Of a stretch of DNA of 40,146 bases, positions 1-6,897 are shown one piece after another. The stretch is from Lachnospiraceae bacterium (GTDB taxonomy: Bacteria; Bacillota; Clostridia; Lachnospirales; Lachnospiraceae). The position numbers and the translations under genes are program-made. Within the stretch, counting starts at the first letter, position 1; every line of letters begins with the position of its first letter. Location: contig JAILRI010000005.1 of the NCBI GenBank assembly GCA_024698555.1, positions 1 through 40,146 of the forward strand, given 5' to 3'. The notes beneath the pieces were generated by a model. It had not been told where the DNA came from. It was given only the letters and a program-made list of their open reading frames with translations, and ran no database searches.

Positions 1-118
1 CTGGACCGAATGCTTGACGGCTTTAGCGATAGCACACGCCTGAAAGCCTCGCCGTAGCCCGCTACGTCTGCGTTTTCAGACATGTACTCTCGGGCAAGCA
101 TTCGGCGCATTAGTCCAG
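1..118. repeat. Palindromic multi-hairpin element (possible small mobile repeat or structured RNA)
   Basis: The first 16 bases pair with 95-118 in two blocks: CTGGAC at 1-6 with GTCCAG at 113-118, and CCGAATGCTTG at 6-16 with CAAGCATTCGG at 95-105. Inside this closing stem lie three local hairpins: GGCTTT 19-24 with AAAGCC 43-48 (extended by GCG 26-28 with CGC 37-39), CGTAG 53-57 with CTACG 62-66, and GTCTG 66-70 with CAGAC 77-81. The layout is cloverleaf-like. The minus strand is also open from an ATG at 110 down to the window edge (36 codons, starting MRRMLAREYMSENADVAG), so a coding remnant cannot be excluded. Known families were not matched. It could be a MITE/REP-like repeat with terminal inverted repeats or a structured RNA; the sequence does not decide. 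Confidence 0.5.
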
Positions 119-185
119 TTATTTCGCGATCGATGTACTAGGCGATACTGTTTTAAGAACAGCTGTGTACGAAAAGGGGAACATT

Positions 186-770
186 ATGAGAACAGCAGAA
201 ATATCCAGAAAGACCAAAGAAACAGATATCAGGGTAAGCCTTGATCTGGATGGCAGCGGTAAGAGCAGCATCCATACAGGCATCGGATTCTTCGATCACA
301 TGCTGACCAGCTTTGCCAAACATGCCTTTATCGATCTGGAGGTGGACGTAAATGGCGATCTGGAGGTTGATGGGCACCACAGCGTGGAGGATACCGGGAT
401 CGTTTTGGGTGAGGCACTTAAAGAGGCCTTCGGTGACAAAGCCGGAATAAAAAGATACGGAAGCAGTATTCTTCCCATGGACGAAACACTTGTGATGTGT
501 GCCGTAGACATGTGCGGCAGACCTTATCTGGGTTATGATCTTTCATTTACCATGCCGCGTATCGGAGAGCTTGACAGCGAACTGATCAGGGAATTTTTCT
601 ACGCGGTATCGTATTCGGCAGCCATGAATCTGCATATCAGACAACTGGCCGGAAGTAATTGCCATCACATCGCGGAGGCTGCGTTTAAGGCATTTGCAAA
701 GGCAATAGATGAGGCCAAGACTGTTGATGAGAGGATCAGCGGCGCGCTTTCTACCAAGGGGAGCATCTGA
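186..770 (+). CDS. hisB: Imidazoleglycerol-phosphate dehydratase HisB (monofunctional)
   Basis: This enzyme dehydrates imidazole glycerol phosphate to imidazole acetol phosphate in cytoplasmic histidine synthesis. The 194-residue protein has the family's usual single-domain length and starts MRTAEISRKTKETDI, which is typical. Metal-binding signatures are visible: FDHML at residues 36-40, GHHSVEDTG at 63-71 and NCHHIAEAAFKAF at 158-170. I chose ATG 186 over the in-frame ATG at 165 because an AAGGGGA ribosome binding site lies just upstream and homologues begin at this residue. It is followed by a 117-bp gap and then hisA; many operons have hisH in that gap. There is no fused HolPase domain as in enterobacterial HisB. 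Identification is secure. Confidence 0.97.
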   Translation: MRTAEISRKTKETDIRVSLDLDGSGKSSIHTGIGFFDHMLTSFAKHAFIDLEVDVNGDLEVDGHHSVEDTGIVLGEALKEAFGDKAGIKRYGSSILPMDETLVMCAVDMCGRPYLGYDLSFTMPRIGELDSELIREFFYAVSYSAAMNLHIRQLAGSNCHHIAEAAFKAFAKAIDEAKTVDERISGALSTKGSI

Positions 771-848
771 TCAGGCAGCGCGGGCTGCAACAGGCTTCGG
801 ATGTTCAGTAGCCGGACATGAGGATAGATCGGGATGGAAGGGGGAAAG

Positions 849-874
849 ATCCGATCAAAAACACACGATCGGAT
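849..874 (+). other. Perfect 8-bp hairpin in the hisB-hisA gap
   Basis: ATCCGATC (849-856) and GATCGGAT (867-874) are perfect inverted copies around a 10-nt A/C-rich loop. A purine-rich GGAAGGGGGAAAG block that would make a good Shine-Dalgarno site lies just before the hairpin (about 836-848). The hisA ATG at 888 has no clear ribosome binding site right before it. Folding would bring the two closer. There is no T tract, so it is not an intrinsic terminator. The rest of the 771-887 gap shows only a short GCAGC/GCTGC stem and no trace of hisH. Confidence 0.4.
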
Positions 875-887
875 AATAATGTGAAAT

Positions 888-1604
888 ATGAGATTATATC
901 CTGCAATAGACATAAAAGGCGGTAAATGTGTGAGACTGCGTCAGGGCAATTTCGACGAGGTCACCGTGTACGGAGAGGATCCGCTGGTAGCTGCCATGGA
1001 ATGGAAAAATCAAGGCGCACAGTATCTGCATGTGATAGATCTGGACGGCGCCAGGACGGGTGAGTCTCCGAATCTCGGGCTTATCAGGCGGATAGCCCGT
1101 GAGACCGGACTACCGGTGCAGACAGGCGGCGGCATAAGGAGCATCGAAAGCATCAGGTCAAGGCTTGAGGCAGGTGTGGAGCGGGTGATCATCGGTACCA
1201 GAGCTGTCAATGAGCCTGAATTTGTGATTGAGGCTATCGGAAAATTCGGCGCGGAGCATATAGTCGTGGGCCTGGACGGACATGAGGAGTATGCGGCGAC
1301 TGCCGGATGGGAGGAGGACAGCGGCAAGACTATCCTTGATCTGGCGAGAAGCTTTGACGGAATGGGAGTTCGGACGATCATTTATACCGATATTTCGAAG
1401 GATGGCATGCTGACCGGTCCCAATATCATATATACTGAACAGCTGGTCAACGAAACCGGAATGGATATCATCGCATCGGGCGGAATAGGCTCTTCATTTG
1501 ATCTGGAAAGGCTGGAAGAGATCGGAGTTGAGGGTGCCGTTCTGGGTAAGTCGCTGTATGAAGGAAAGATCGACTTAAGAGCGGAAATATCAAAAAGACT
1601 GTAG
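888..1604 (+). CDS. hisA: ProFAR isomerase HisA
   Basis: HisA isomerises the aminoaldose ProFAR to the aminoketose PRFAR, the fourth step of histidine synthesis. The 238-residue protein is a (beta-alpha)8 barrel of normal length. It opens with LYPAIDIKGGKCVRLRQG, placing the catalytic Asp at residue 8; the second catalytic Asp sits in VVGLDGHEE at residue 130. The two phosphate-binding segments are QTGGGIRS (78-85) and IASGGIGSS near residue 196. The ATG at 888 is the conserved start although it lacks a nearby Shine-Dalgarno sequence; a hairpin and a displaced purine-rich block lie upstream. The gene is 11 bp before hisIE, so the two are probably cotranscribed. Confidence 0.97.
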   Translation: MRLYPAIDIKGGKCVRLRQGNFDEVTVYGEDPLVAAMEWKNQGAQYLHVIDLDGARTGESPNLGLIRRIARETGLPVQTGGGIRSIESIRSRLEAGVERVIIGTRAVNEPEFVIEAIGKFGAEHIVVGLDGHEEYAATAGWEEDSGKTILDLARSFDGMGVRTIIYTDISKDGMLTGPNIIYTEQLVNETGMDIIASGGIGSSFDLERLEEIGVEGAVLGKSLYEGKIDLRAEISKRL

Positions 1605-1615
1605 GAGATTGATTT

Positions 1616-2797
1616 ATGGAAACAAGTATTTGCGCATATATTGACTGCAGGGAACTCGATGAATCCCGGATAGTGTCAGCGGCTGCGGATGCTCAAAATC
1701 GCGGCGCCGACAGGCTGGTACTCTTCTTTTTCACCGATGATGAGGCTGTCAGGGAACGATACCTGAATGTGGCACGTGCGGTTTCAAGGGCTGTAGATAT
1801 TCCTTTCTTTACCACCACGCGCGCGCATCGCTTCGAGGATGTGAAAAAGGCGTTTTATACCGGAGCAAGGGCTGTGATCCTGCCGGATCGTGATGTTAAG
1901 GATAACGGGATACTTAAGGAAAGTACTGATCGTTTCGGTATATCATCAATTTATGTGCTTGAAAATGACACTGCATTTACCACTGACGGTCGGGAAGCTT
2001 TGCTGATAAAGGAAAAAGCCGGGGCTGATCCCTGTGAACTTAAAAGTTTCGCGGATGATCTATCTGAAAAAGGGGAGCCAGATAATCTTACTCTGGCTTT
2101 AAATCTTGCCGAAACCGATATAATGGACTTTAAGAGAAAACTTCTTGACAAGGGGTTGCGGGTTAATACCTTTTCGGGTAAAATTGATTTTGACGAGCTG
2201 GTTAAAAATACCGACGACCTGATCCCCTGCATTGTGCAGGATTATAAAAACGGCGAGGTCCTTATGATGGCGTACATGAATGAGGAGTCATATCGTAAGA
2301 CCGTAGAGACCGGGATCATGACATACTTTTCCAGAAGCAGGCAGCAGCTTTGGGTTAAAGGTGAAACATCAGGACATTACCAGTATGTCCGTGAGATTTA
2401 TGCCGACTGCGATAAGGACACACTGATGGCCAAAGTCGTTCAGATCGGTGCCGCATGTCATACGGGCAACAGATCATGCTTCTTCAACGAGATAGTCAGG
2501 CATGAGTACGACACTAAGGATATTTCTTCGGTTCTGGCTTCACTTTACGAAGTGGTGTGCGACAGGAAAGAGCATCCAAAAGAAGGGTCCTATACCAACT
2601 ATCTGTTTAACAAGGGAATAGACAAGATCCTCAAAAAATGCGGCGAAGAGGCTACGGAGATGGTGATCGCTGCCAAGAATCCGTCTCATGAGGAACTCAA
2701 ATATGAGATCGCCGATCTGATATACCATATGACCGTATTGATGGTGGAATGCGGCGTAAGCTGGGAGGAAGTGGCAGCTGAGCTGGCAAACCGGTAA
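1616..2797 (+). CDS. hisIE: HisIE (PRA-CH cyclohydrolase / PRA-PH pyrophosphohydrolase) with an N-terminal HisF-like domain
   Basis: This bifunctional enzyme catalyses steps 2 and 3 of histidine synthesis. HisI occupies about residues 190-297. It shows the metal-site ADCDKD motif at 263-268 and three cysteines at 265, 281 and 288, with the 16- and 7-residue spacing of known PRA cyclohydrolases, plus [10 protein letters not shown]. HisE follows at about 323-393 with [15 protein letters not shown]. At 393 residues the protein is about 190 longer than ordinary HisIE. Residues 1-130 resemble the first half of HisF: AYIDCREL near the HisF Asp11 site, [31 protein letters not shown] and GARAVIL. The usual glycine-rich phosphate loop is altered, the region of HisF Asp130 reads IYVLENDT, and no second barrel half is evident. 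The added part is probably non-catalytic (inference). AGGAG precedes ATG 1616. Confidence 0.93.
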   Translation: METSICAYIDCRELDESRIVSAAADAQNRGADRLVLFFFTDDEAVRERYLNVARAVSRAVDIPFFTTTRAHRFEDVKKAFYTGARAVILPDRDVKDNGILKESTDRFGISSIYVLENDTAFTTDGREALLIKEKAGADPCELKSFADDLSEKGEPDNLTLALNLAETDIMDFKRKLLDKGLRVNTFSGKIDFDELVKNTDDLIPCIVQDYKNGEVLMMAYMNEESYRKTVETGIMTYFSRSRQQLWVKGETSGHYQYVREIYADCDKDTLMAKVVQIGAACHTGNRSCFFNEIVRHEYDTKDISSVLASLYEVVCDRKEHPKEGSYTNYLFNKGIDKILKKCGEEATEMVIAAKNPSHEELKYEIADLIYHMTVLMVECGVSWEEVAAELANR

Positions 2798-2813
2798 AGG
2801 AGCATATTTTAAA

Positions 2814-3365
2814 ATGAAAATCACAAACGAGAAAAACGACATTGAGAGCGTACTGTTTTCGGAGGAAATGATCAAAACAAGAGTTGCCGAGCTCGGCGCT
2901 GAACTAACCCGCAGATATGAAGGACAGGAGCCTGTAGTTACTTGCATCCTTAAGGGAGCTTCGTTTTTCTACACGGATCTGTGCAGACAGATAAAGTGTC
3001 CTATACATATGGATTTTATTGCGGTTTCGAGCTATGGCAAGGACGCGAGATCTTCGGGAGTGGTCAAACTGGTAAAAGACCTTGACAACAATATTACCGG
3101 AAAGGATCTCATTATAGTCGAGGATATCATAGATTCCGGACTGACGCTCAAATACTTGAGGGAATTGCTCGAGTCACGCAAACCGCGCAGCATCATCACC
3201 GTCTGCCTTCTCGACAAGTATGAATGTCATCCCGCGGAATGCGCGCCCGATATGAAGGGTTTTGATATTGAAAATCAGTTCGTGGTGGGCTATGGGCTTG
3301 ATTATGCGGATTATTACCGTAATCTTCCATACATCGGTGTGCTGAAACGCGAGTGTTATACATAA
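2814..3365 (+). CDS. hpt: Hypoxanthine phosphoribosyltransferase Hpt
   Basis: Hpt salvages hypoxanthine (and usually guanine) by transferring phosphoribose from PRPP. The 183-residue length matches bacterial Hpt. The PRPP-binding signature LIIVEDIIDSGLTL is at residues 99-112, the PPi loop CILKGASFF at about 44-52, and the flexible loop SSYGKDARSSG at 72-82. It starts 16 bp after hisIE with AAAGGAG upstream, so it is likely cotranscribed with the his genes. PRPP use links both pathways, though the linkage may be only positional. The family assignment is firm; guanine versus hypoxanthine preference cannot be read from sequence. Confidence 0.96.
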   Translation: MKITNEKNDIESVLFSEEMIKTRVAELGAELTRRYEGQEPVVTCILKGASFFYTDLCRQIKCPIHMDFIAVSSYGKDARSSGVVKLVKDLDNNITGKDLIIVEDIIDSGLTLKYLRELLESRKPRSIITVCLLDKYECHPAECAPDMKGFDIENQFVVGYGLDYADYYRNLPYIGVLKRECYT

Positions 3366-3436
3366 ATGTGCGTTCGTCCAAAGGAGATTTACGATCAAAA
3401 GAATTGATATTCATTAAGTGATTTCGGGAGGTTATC

Positions 3437-3907
3437 ATGAAGTGTCCATACTGCGGAGATGAAAATACAAGGGTTATTGATTCCAGATCGACCGAGGATG
3501 GCGATTCCATCAGGCGCAGGCGACAGTGCGACGCGTGCAATAAGCGTTTTACCACCTACGAGAAGATAGAGACGATCCCCGTTTTTGTTATCAAGAAGGA
3601 CAATACCCGTGAGCCCTATGACAGAGCCAAGATCGAGAAGGGTATCATGCTTTCATGCAGGAAACGTCCTGTAAAGATAGAGGACATCACTCACATGATC
3701 GATGATATCGAAAATACCATATCGGGACAGGATACCAAGGAGGTGCCCAGCTCGTTTATCGGCGAACTGATCATGGACCGGTTAAGAACCCTCGATCAGG
3801 TCGCATATGTGAGATTTGCTTCCGTATACAGGGAGTTCCAGGATGTGGACACCTTTATGAAAGAACTGCAGAATATACTCTTGCGTGATAAAATGACAGA
3901 AAGATAA
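3437..3907 (+). CDS. nrdR: Transcriptional repressor NrdR
   Basis: NrdR senses ATP/dATP and represses ribonucleotide reductase genes. The 156-residue protein begins MKCPYCGDENTRVIDSR; the zinc ribbon uses Cys3, Cys6, Cys31 and Cys34. The DNA-contacting RRRRQC segment is at 26-31 and FTTYEKIE at 38-45. An ATP-cone domain follows at about 49-139 (VIKKDNTREPYDRAKIEKG). GGGAGG lies 6 nt before the ATG. A 71-bp gap separates it from hpt and shows no clear promoter. I see no nrd genes or recognisable NrdR boxes here, so its targets lie elsewhere. Confidence 0.97.
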   Translation: MKCPYCGDENTRVIDSRSTEDGDSIRRRRQCDACNKRFTTYEKIETIPVFVIKKDNTREPYDRAKIEKGIMLSCRKRPVKIEDITHMIDDIENTISGQDTKEVPSSFIGELIMDRLRTLDQVAYVRFASVYREFQDVDTFMKELQNILLRDKMTER

Positions 3908-3913
3908 ATAATG

Positions 3914-3942
3914 TTTGACAAGTCCTTTGACAGGCCTTATAA
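3914..3942 (+). promoter_or_regulatory. Consensus sigma-A promoter within an inverted repeat, upstream of comM
   Basis: TTGACA at 3914-3919 is followed by exactly 17 bases and then TATAAT at 3937-3942, a perfect match to the housekeeping consensus. Transcription would begin near 3949, leaving a leader of about 75 nt before the ATG at 4025. The spacer and start region also form an inverted repeat: AAGTCCTTTGAC (3919-3930) with GTCAAAGGGCTT (about 3947-3958), 11 of 12 bases paired plus one G-U. The repeat may act as an operator, or as a weak terminator for nrdR. Confidence 0.75.
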
Positions 3943-4024
3943 TACCGGTCAAAGGGCTTATATATTTAGTGCGTATGCCTGAGGCTTGTACTCATGACCT
4001 TTTCGCGGAGCGGAAAGGAAGGCA

Positions 4025-5551
4025 ATGTACAGTAGTGTTGCAAGCGCAGCCGTCTATGGAATAGAGGCGCGCATCATCAGGTGTGAGGCAGATTACAGTG
4101 AAGGTCTGCCGATGTTTACCATGGTCGGTTTCCTGAGTAATGAGGTAAGGGAAGCCAAAGACCGGGTAAGAACAGCTTTAAAGAATTCGGGTTTCGGTCT
4201 GAAACCCAAACACATCACCATTAACCTGTCGCCTGCCGATATCAGAAAGGCTGGAACAGGCTTCGACCTGCCGGTGGCTCTTGCCGTCATGGCAGCATCC
4301 GAAATGATCCCCGATAATAAACTGAATAGTATCCTGGTTGCGGGAGAGTTAGGCTTGAACGGAGAAGTTAAGGCGATCCCCGGTATTTTGCCCATTGTTC
4401 TTGCGGCAAAGGCTGAGGGGTATACTGCGTGTATGGTGCCCAAAGACAATGTGATGGAAGGGGCGGTGGTAGAGGGAATTGACTGCCTGGGTGTATCTAC
4501 ACTCACTGAAGCGGTTCGATTCCTTGTCGGCGAGACTTCTCTTGAGCCAGTGAAGGTCGATGTAGAGGAACTGTTCAAAAAGGCCATGCAGACGTATACC
4601 GTGGATTTTGCGGAAGTATCCGGCCAGTATGCTGCCAAACGAGCCGTGGAGATAGCAGTGTCGGGTCAGCACAATATCCTTATGTCGGGACCTCCGGGAG
4701 CAGGCAAAACCATGATCGCCCGCAGGATACCTTCGATCATGCCATCTCTGACATTTGAGGAGAGCATGGAACTGTCACGCATCTACAGCGTGGCAGGCAA
4801 GCTCGATAAGGATCACTTCTTTATGACCAGAAGGCCTTTCAGAAGCCCGCATCATACCGCAACCGTGACCGGAGTGATAGGAGGTGGTGTTTATCCGACG
4901 CCCGGTGAGGTAAGCCTCGCCTCGTCCGGTGTTCTGTTTTTGGATGAGATGCCGGAATTCAACCGTGAGGTGATAGAAGCGCTTCGTCAGCCCCTCGAGG
5001 ACAGACATGTCAACATTTCCAGATTATCTGCTCAATATGAATATCCCGCCTGTTTCATGCTCGCGGCTTCGATGAATCCCTGTCCCTGCGGGTATTATCC
5101 CGACAGAAACAGATGCTCGTGCACGGATACAATGATAGAACGATACAGAAGGCATATAAGCCAGCCGATCCTGGATCGTGTCGATCTGTATATCAATGTG
5201 GATCAGACTGATTTTGAGGAACTTAACGGATCAGGAGGAGCTGAGTCGTCCGAAACGATCAGGGCGAGGGTGGAGAAGACCATGAAGATCCAGCAGGAGA
5301 GATATCGGGGACTGGATATATGCTTCAACTCCCAGCTTTCGGCGAGCCGTATCAAAGAGTTCTGCAGACTTGGGCGAGAAGAGAACTTACTCATGAAAAA
5401 TGCCTTCGAAAGACTGGAATTAAGTGCGCGCGGATATCACAGGGTCCTGAAGCTGGCTCGAACCATAGCGGATATGGAAGGATCTGAGGCAATCAGCTGT
5501 GAGCACCTGAGCGAAGCTTTAGGATACAGGGAAAACGTTAAAAATCCATAA
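4025..5551 (+). CDS. comM: YifB/ComM family Mg-chelatase-like AAA+ ATPase
   Basis: Members of this family are AAA+ ATPases. In transformable bacteria ComM is a branch-migration helicase that helps integrate incoming DNA; in others the role is undefined. The 508 residues have the family layout. An N-terminal Lon-protease-like ChlI domain spans about 1-170 (TMVGFLSNEVREAKDRVR, NLSPADIRKAGTGFDLP). The AAA+ core has Walker A GPPGAGKT at 222-229 and Walker B LFLDEMPEF. A cysteine cluster CPCGYYPDRNRCSC lies near 353-366, and the C-terminal Mg-chelatase lid domain follows. AAGGAAGG precedes the ATG. Its neighbour dprA, 21 bp downstream, is also a transformation/recombination gene. No other competence genes are visible. 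Confidence 0.93.
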   Translation: MYSSVASAAVYGIEARIIRCEADYSEGLPMFTMVGFLSNEVREAKDRVRTALKNSGFGLKPKHITINLSPADIRKAGTGFDLPVALAVMAASEMIPDNKLNSILVAGELGLNGEVKAIPGILPIVLAAKAEGYTACMVPKDNVMEGAVVEGIDCLGVSTLTEAVRFLVGETSLEPVKVDVEELFKKAMQTYTVDFAEVSGQYAAKRAVEIAVSGQHNILMSGPPGAGKTMIARRIPSIMPSLTFEESMELSRIYSVAGKLDKDHFFMTRRPFRSPHHTATVTGVIGGGVYPTPGEVSLASSGVLFLDEMPEFNREVIEALRQPLEDRHVNISRLSAQYEYPACFMLAASMNPCPCGYYPDRNRCSCTDTMIERYRRHISQPILDRVDLYINVDQTDFEELNGSGGAESSETIRARVEKTMKIQQERYRGLDICFNSQLSASRIKEFCRLGREENLLMKNAFERLELSARGYHRVLKLARTIADMEGSEAISCEHLSEALGYRENVKNP

Positions 5552-5572
5552 ATCGAAACGGAGAAGCAGAAA

Positions 5573-6805
5573 ATGACCGGTGAAGAATATAAAACATATT
5601 GTGAAACAGCGTTTATTCCGGAGTTTGAGAAATACTACATGCAGTTTTCACGCGCAGGCATGAGCTCCAGTCAGGTGATAAAGCTGGAAGAAGCCTTTGG
5701 CGGAGCAGAAAATGCTTATCTTGCTTCAGATGAGGAACTGCTGGGCTTAATACCCGTCCGTACAGGTGTTGCTGACAGAAATATAAAACTGGATGATAAT
5801 AAACCTGCGGATGAAGAAGATAATGAACGCGGAACACTTGCCATGCGCAGATTTATCAAAATCAGGAAGCAGACAGATCCGGAGGACGACTTAAAAAGAG
5901 TTGCGCATTTGGGGATCAATTATGTGAGCATGCGTCATCCCGATTATCCCGGACGCTTGAGCAGGATCACGGGCAGACCGGCGGGGTTGTTTTACAAAGG
6001 AAATCTGCCGGAAGCCCATACTCCCGCTGTAGCGATCGTAGGCAGCAGGGACTGCTCCAATTACGGCAAGGAGATCGCGATAAAGCTGGCGAAGGGATTA
6101 GCCGGAGCAGGGGTTGATATCATCAGCGGCATGGCGATGGGAATAGACGGTTTTGCCCATCGAGGGGCACTTAATGCGGCATCGGAGCACCAAAGACCGG
6201 GGAATGCGGGGCAGACCTATGCTATATTGGGATGCGGCGCGGATATATGCTATCCGCGCTCCAATCTGGATATTTACAGCCGCATGGCTGTATCGGGCGG
6301 CATCATCTCGGAGCATTATCCCGGGACAGAGCCGGTTTCGTACAATTTTCCTCACAGGAACCGGATCATTTCAGGATTGTCTGACGCGATCCTTGTGGTT
6401 GAAGCCAGAGAGAGGAGCGGAAGCTGGATCACAGTGGACTTCGGACTGGAACAGGGAAAGGATATCTATGCCGTGCCGGGACGGATCACAGACAGACTGA
6501 GCAACGGCTGTAACAATCTTATCAAGCTGGGGGCGAAGCTGGTGACGGGCGAGGAAGACATTATAAAGGATCTGGCACCGAAATACCTAAACAGGCGCAG
6601 GCCTCAGACTTTGGCTGCTGCCTGTCCGGCGGGGACAGAACAGAAGAAGGTGTATGATGCTCTTGACATGACGCCTGTAAGCATAAATGAGATAACGGTG
6701 TCGTGCCAGATGACGGTGAGCAGGGTCATGCAGATACTTGCAGAGCTTGAACTGAAGGGCTGCGCAGCAAGATTAGGCACCGGATATGTACGGGTTATTC
6801 ATTGA
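5573..6805 (+). CDS. dprA: DNA processing protein DprA (Smf)
   Basis: DprA binds incoming single-stranded DNA and loads RecA during natural transformation; it is widespread even where competence is unproven. The 410-residue protein has a Rossmann-like core with IVGSRDCSNYG at 155-165, SGMAMGID at 185-192, ILGCGADICYP, and an EHYPGTEP...FPHRNRIISGLSD stretch typical of the family. An N-terminal SAM-like region of about 110 residues includes a charged insert (DDNKPADEEDNERG). A C-terminal winged-helix segment spans about 345-410. It lies between comM and topA, the position it holds in many Firmicutes. AACGGAGAAG supplies the ribosome binding site. Confidence 0.95.
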   Translation: MTGEEYKTYCETAFIPEFEKYYMQFSRAGMSSSQVIKLEEAFGGAENAYLASDEELLGLIPVRTGVADRNIKLDDNKPADEEDNERGTLAMRRFIKIRKQTDPEDDLKRVAHLGINYVSMRHPDYPGRLSRITGRPAGLFYKGNLPEAHTPAVAIVGSRDCSNYGKEIAIKLAKGLAGAGVDIISGMAMGIDGFAHRGALNAASEHQRPGNAGQTYAILGCGADICYPRSNLDIYSRMAVSGGIISEHYPGTEPVSYNFPHRNRIISGLSDAILVVEARERSGSWITVDFGLEQGKDIYAVPGRITDRLSNGCNNLIKLGAKLVTGEEDIIKDLAPKYLNRRRPQTLAAACPAGTEQKKVYDALDMTPVSINEITVSCQMTVSRVMQILAELELKGCAARLGTGYVRVIH

Positions 6806-6897
6806 AGGGAATATTGAGAAATTTTTTACTTGCAACCTTTCTCAAAAAGGAGTATGCTATCAAACAGATTTTTTTTAAAAGGAATTCGGAGGGTAAA

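Noticed and set aside
1-110. Minus-strand open frame (36 codons, begins MRRMLAREYMSE) as a real gene
   Set aside because: It lies wholly within a self-complementary element, has no ribosome binding site and runs off the edge; kept only as a note on the repeat.
148-162. CTGTT/AACAG hairpin just before hisB as a terminator or operator
   Set aside because: Only five pairs and no T tract; too short to call.
771-887. Remnant of hisH between hisB and hisA
   Set aside because: No reading frame in this gap shows glutaminase motifs, and it is too short.
6802-6897. Upstream TTG start giving TopA 32 extra residues
   Set aside because: The extra residues are not family-like and GTG 6898 has a GGAGGG site and the conserved N-terminus.
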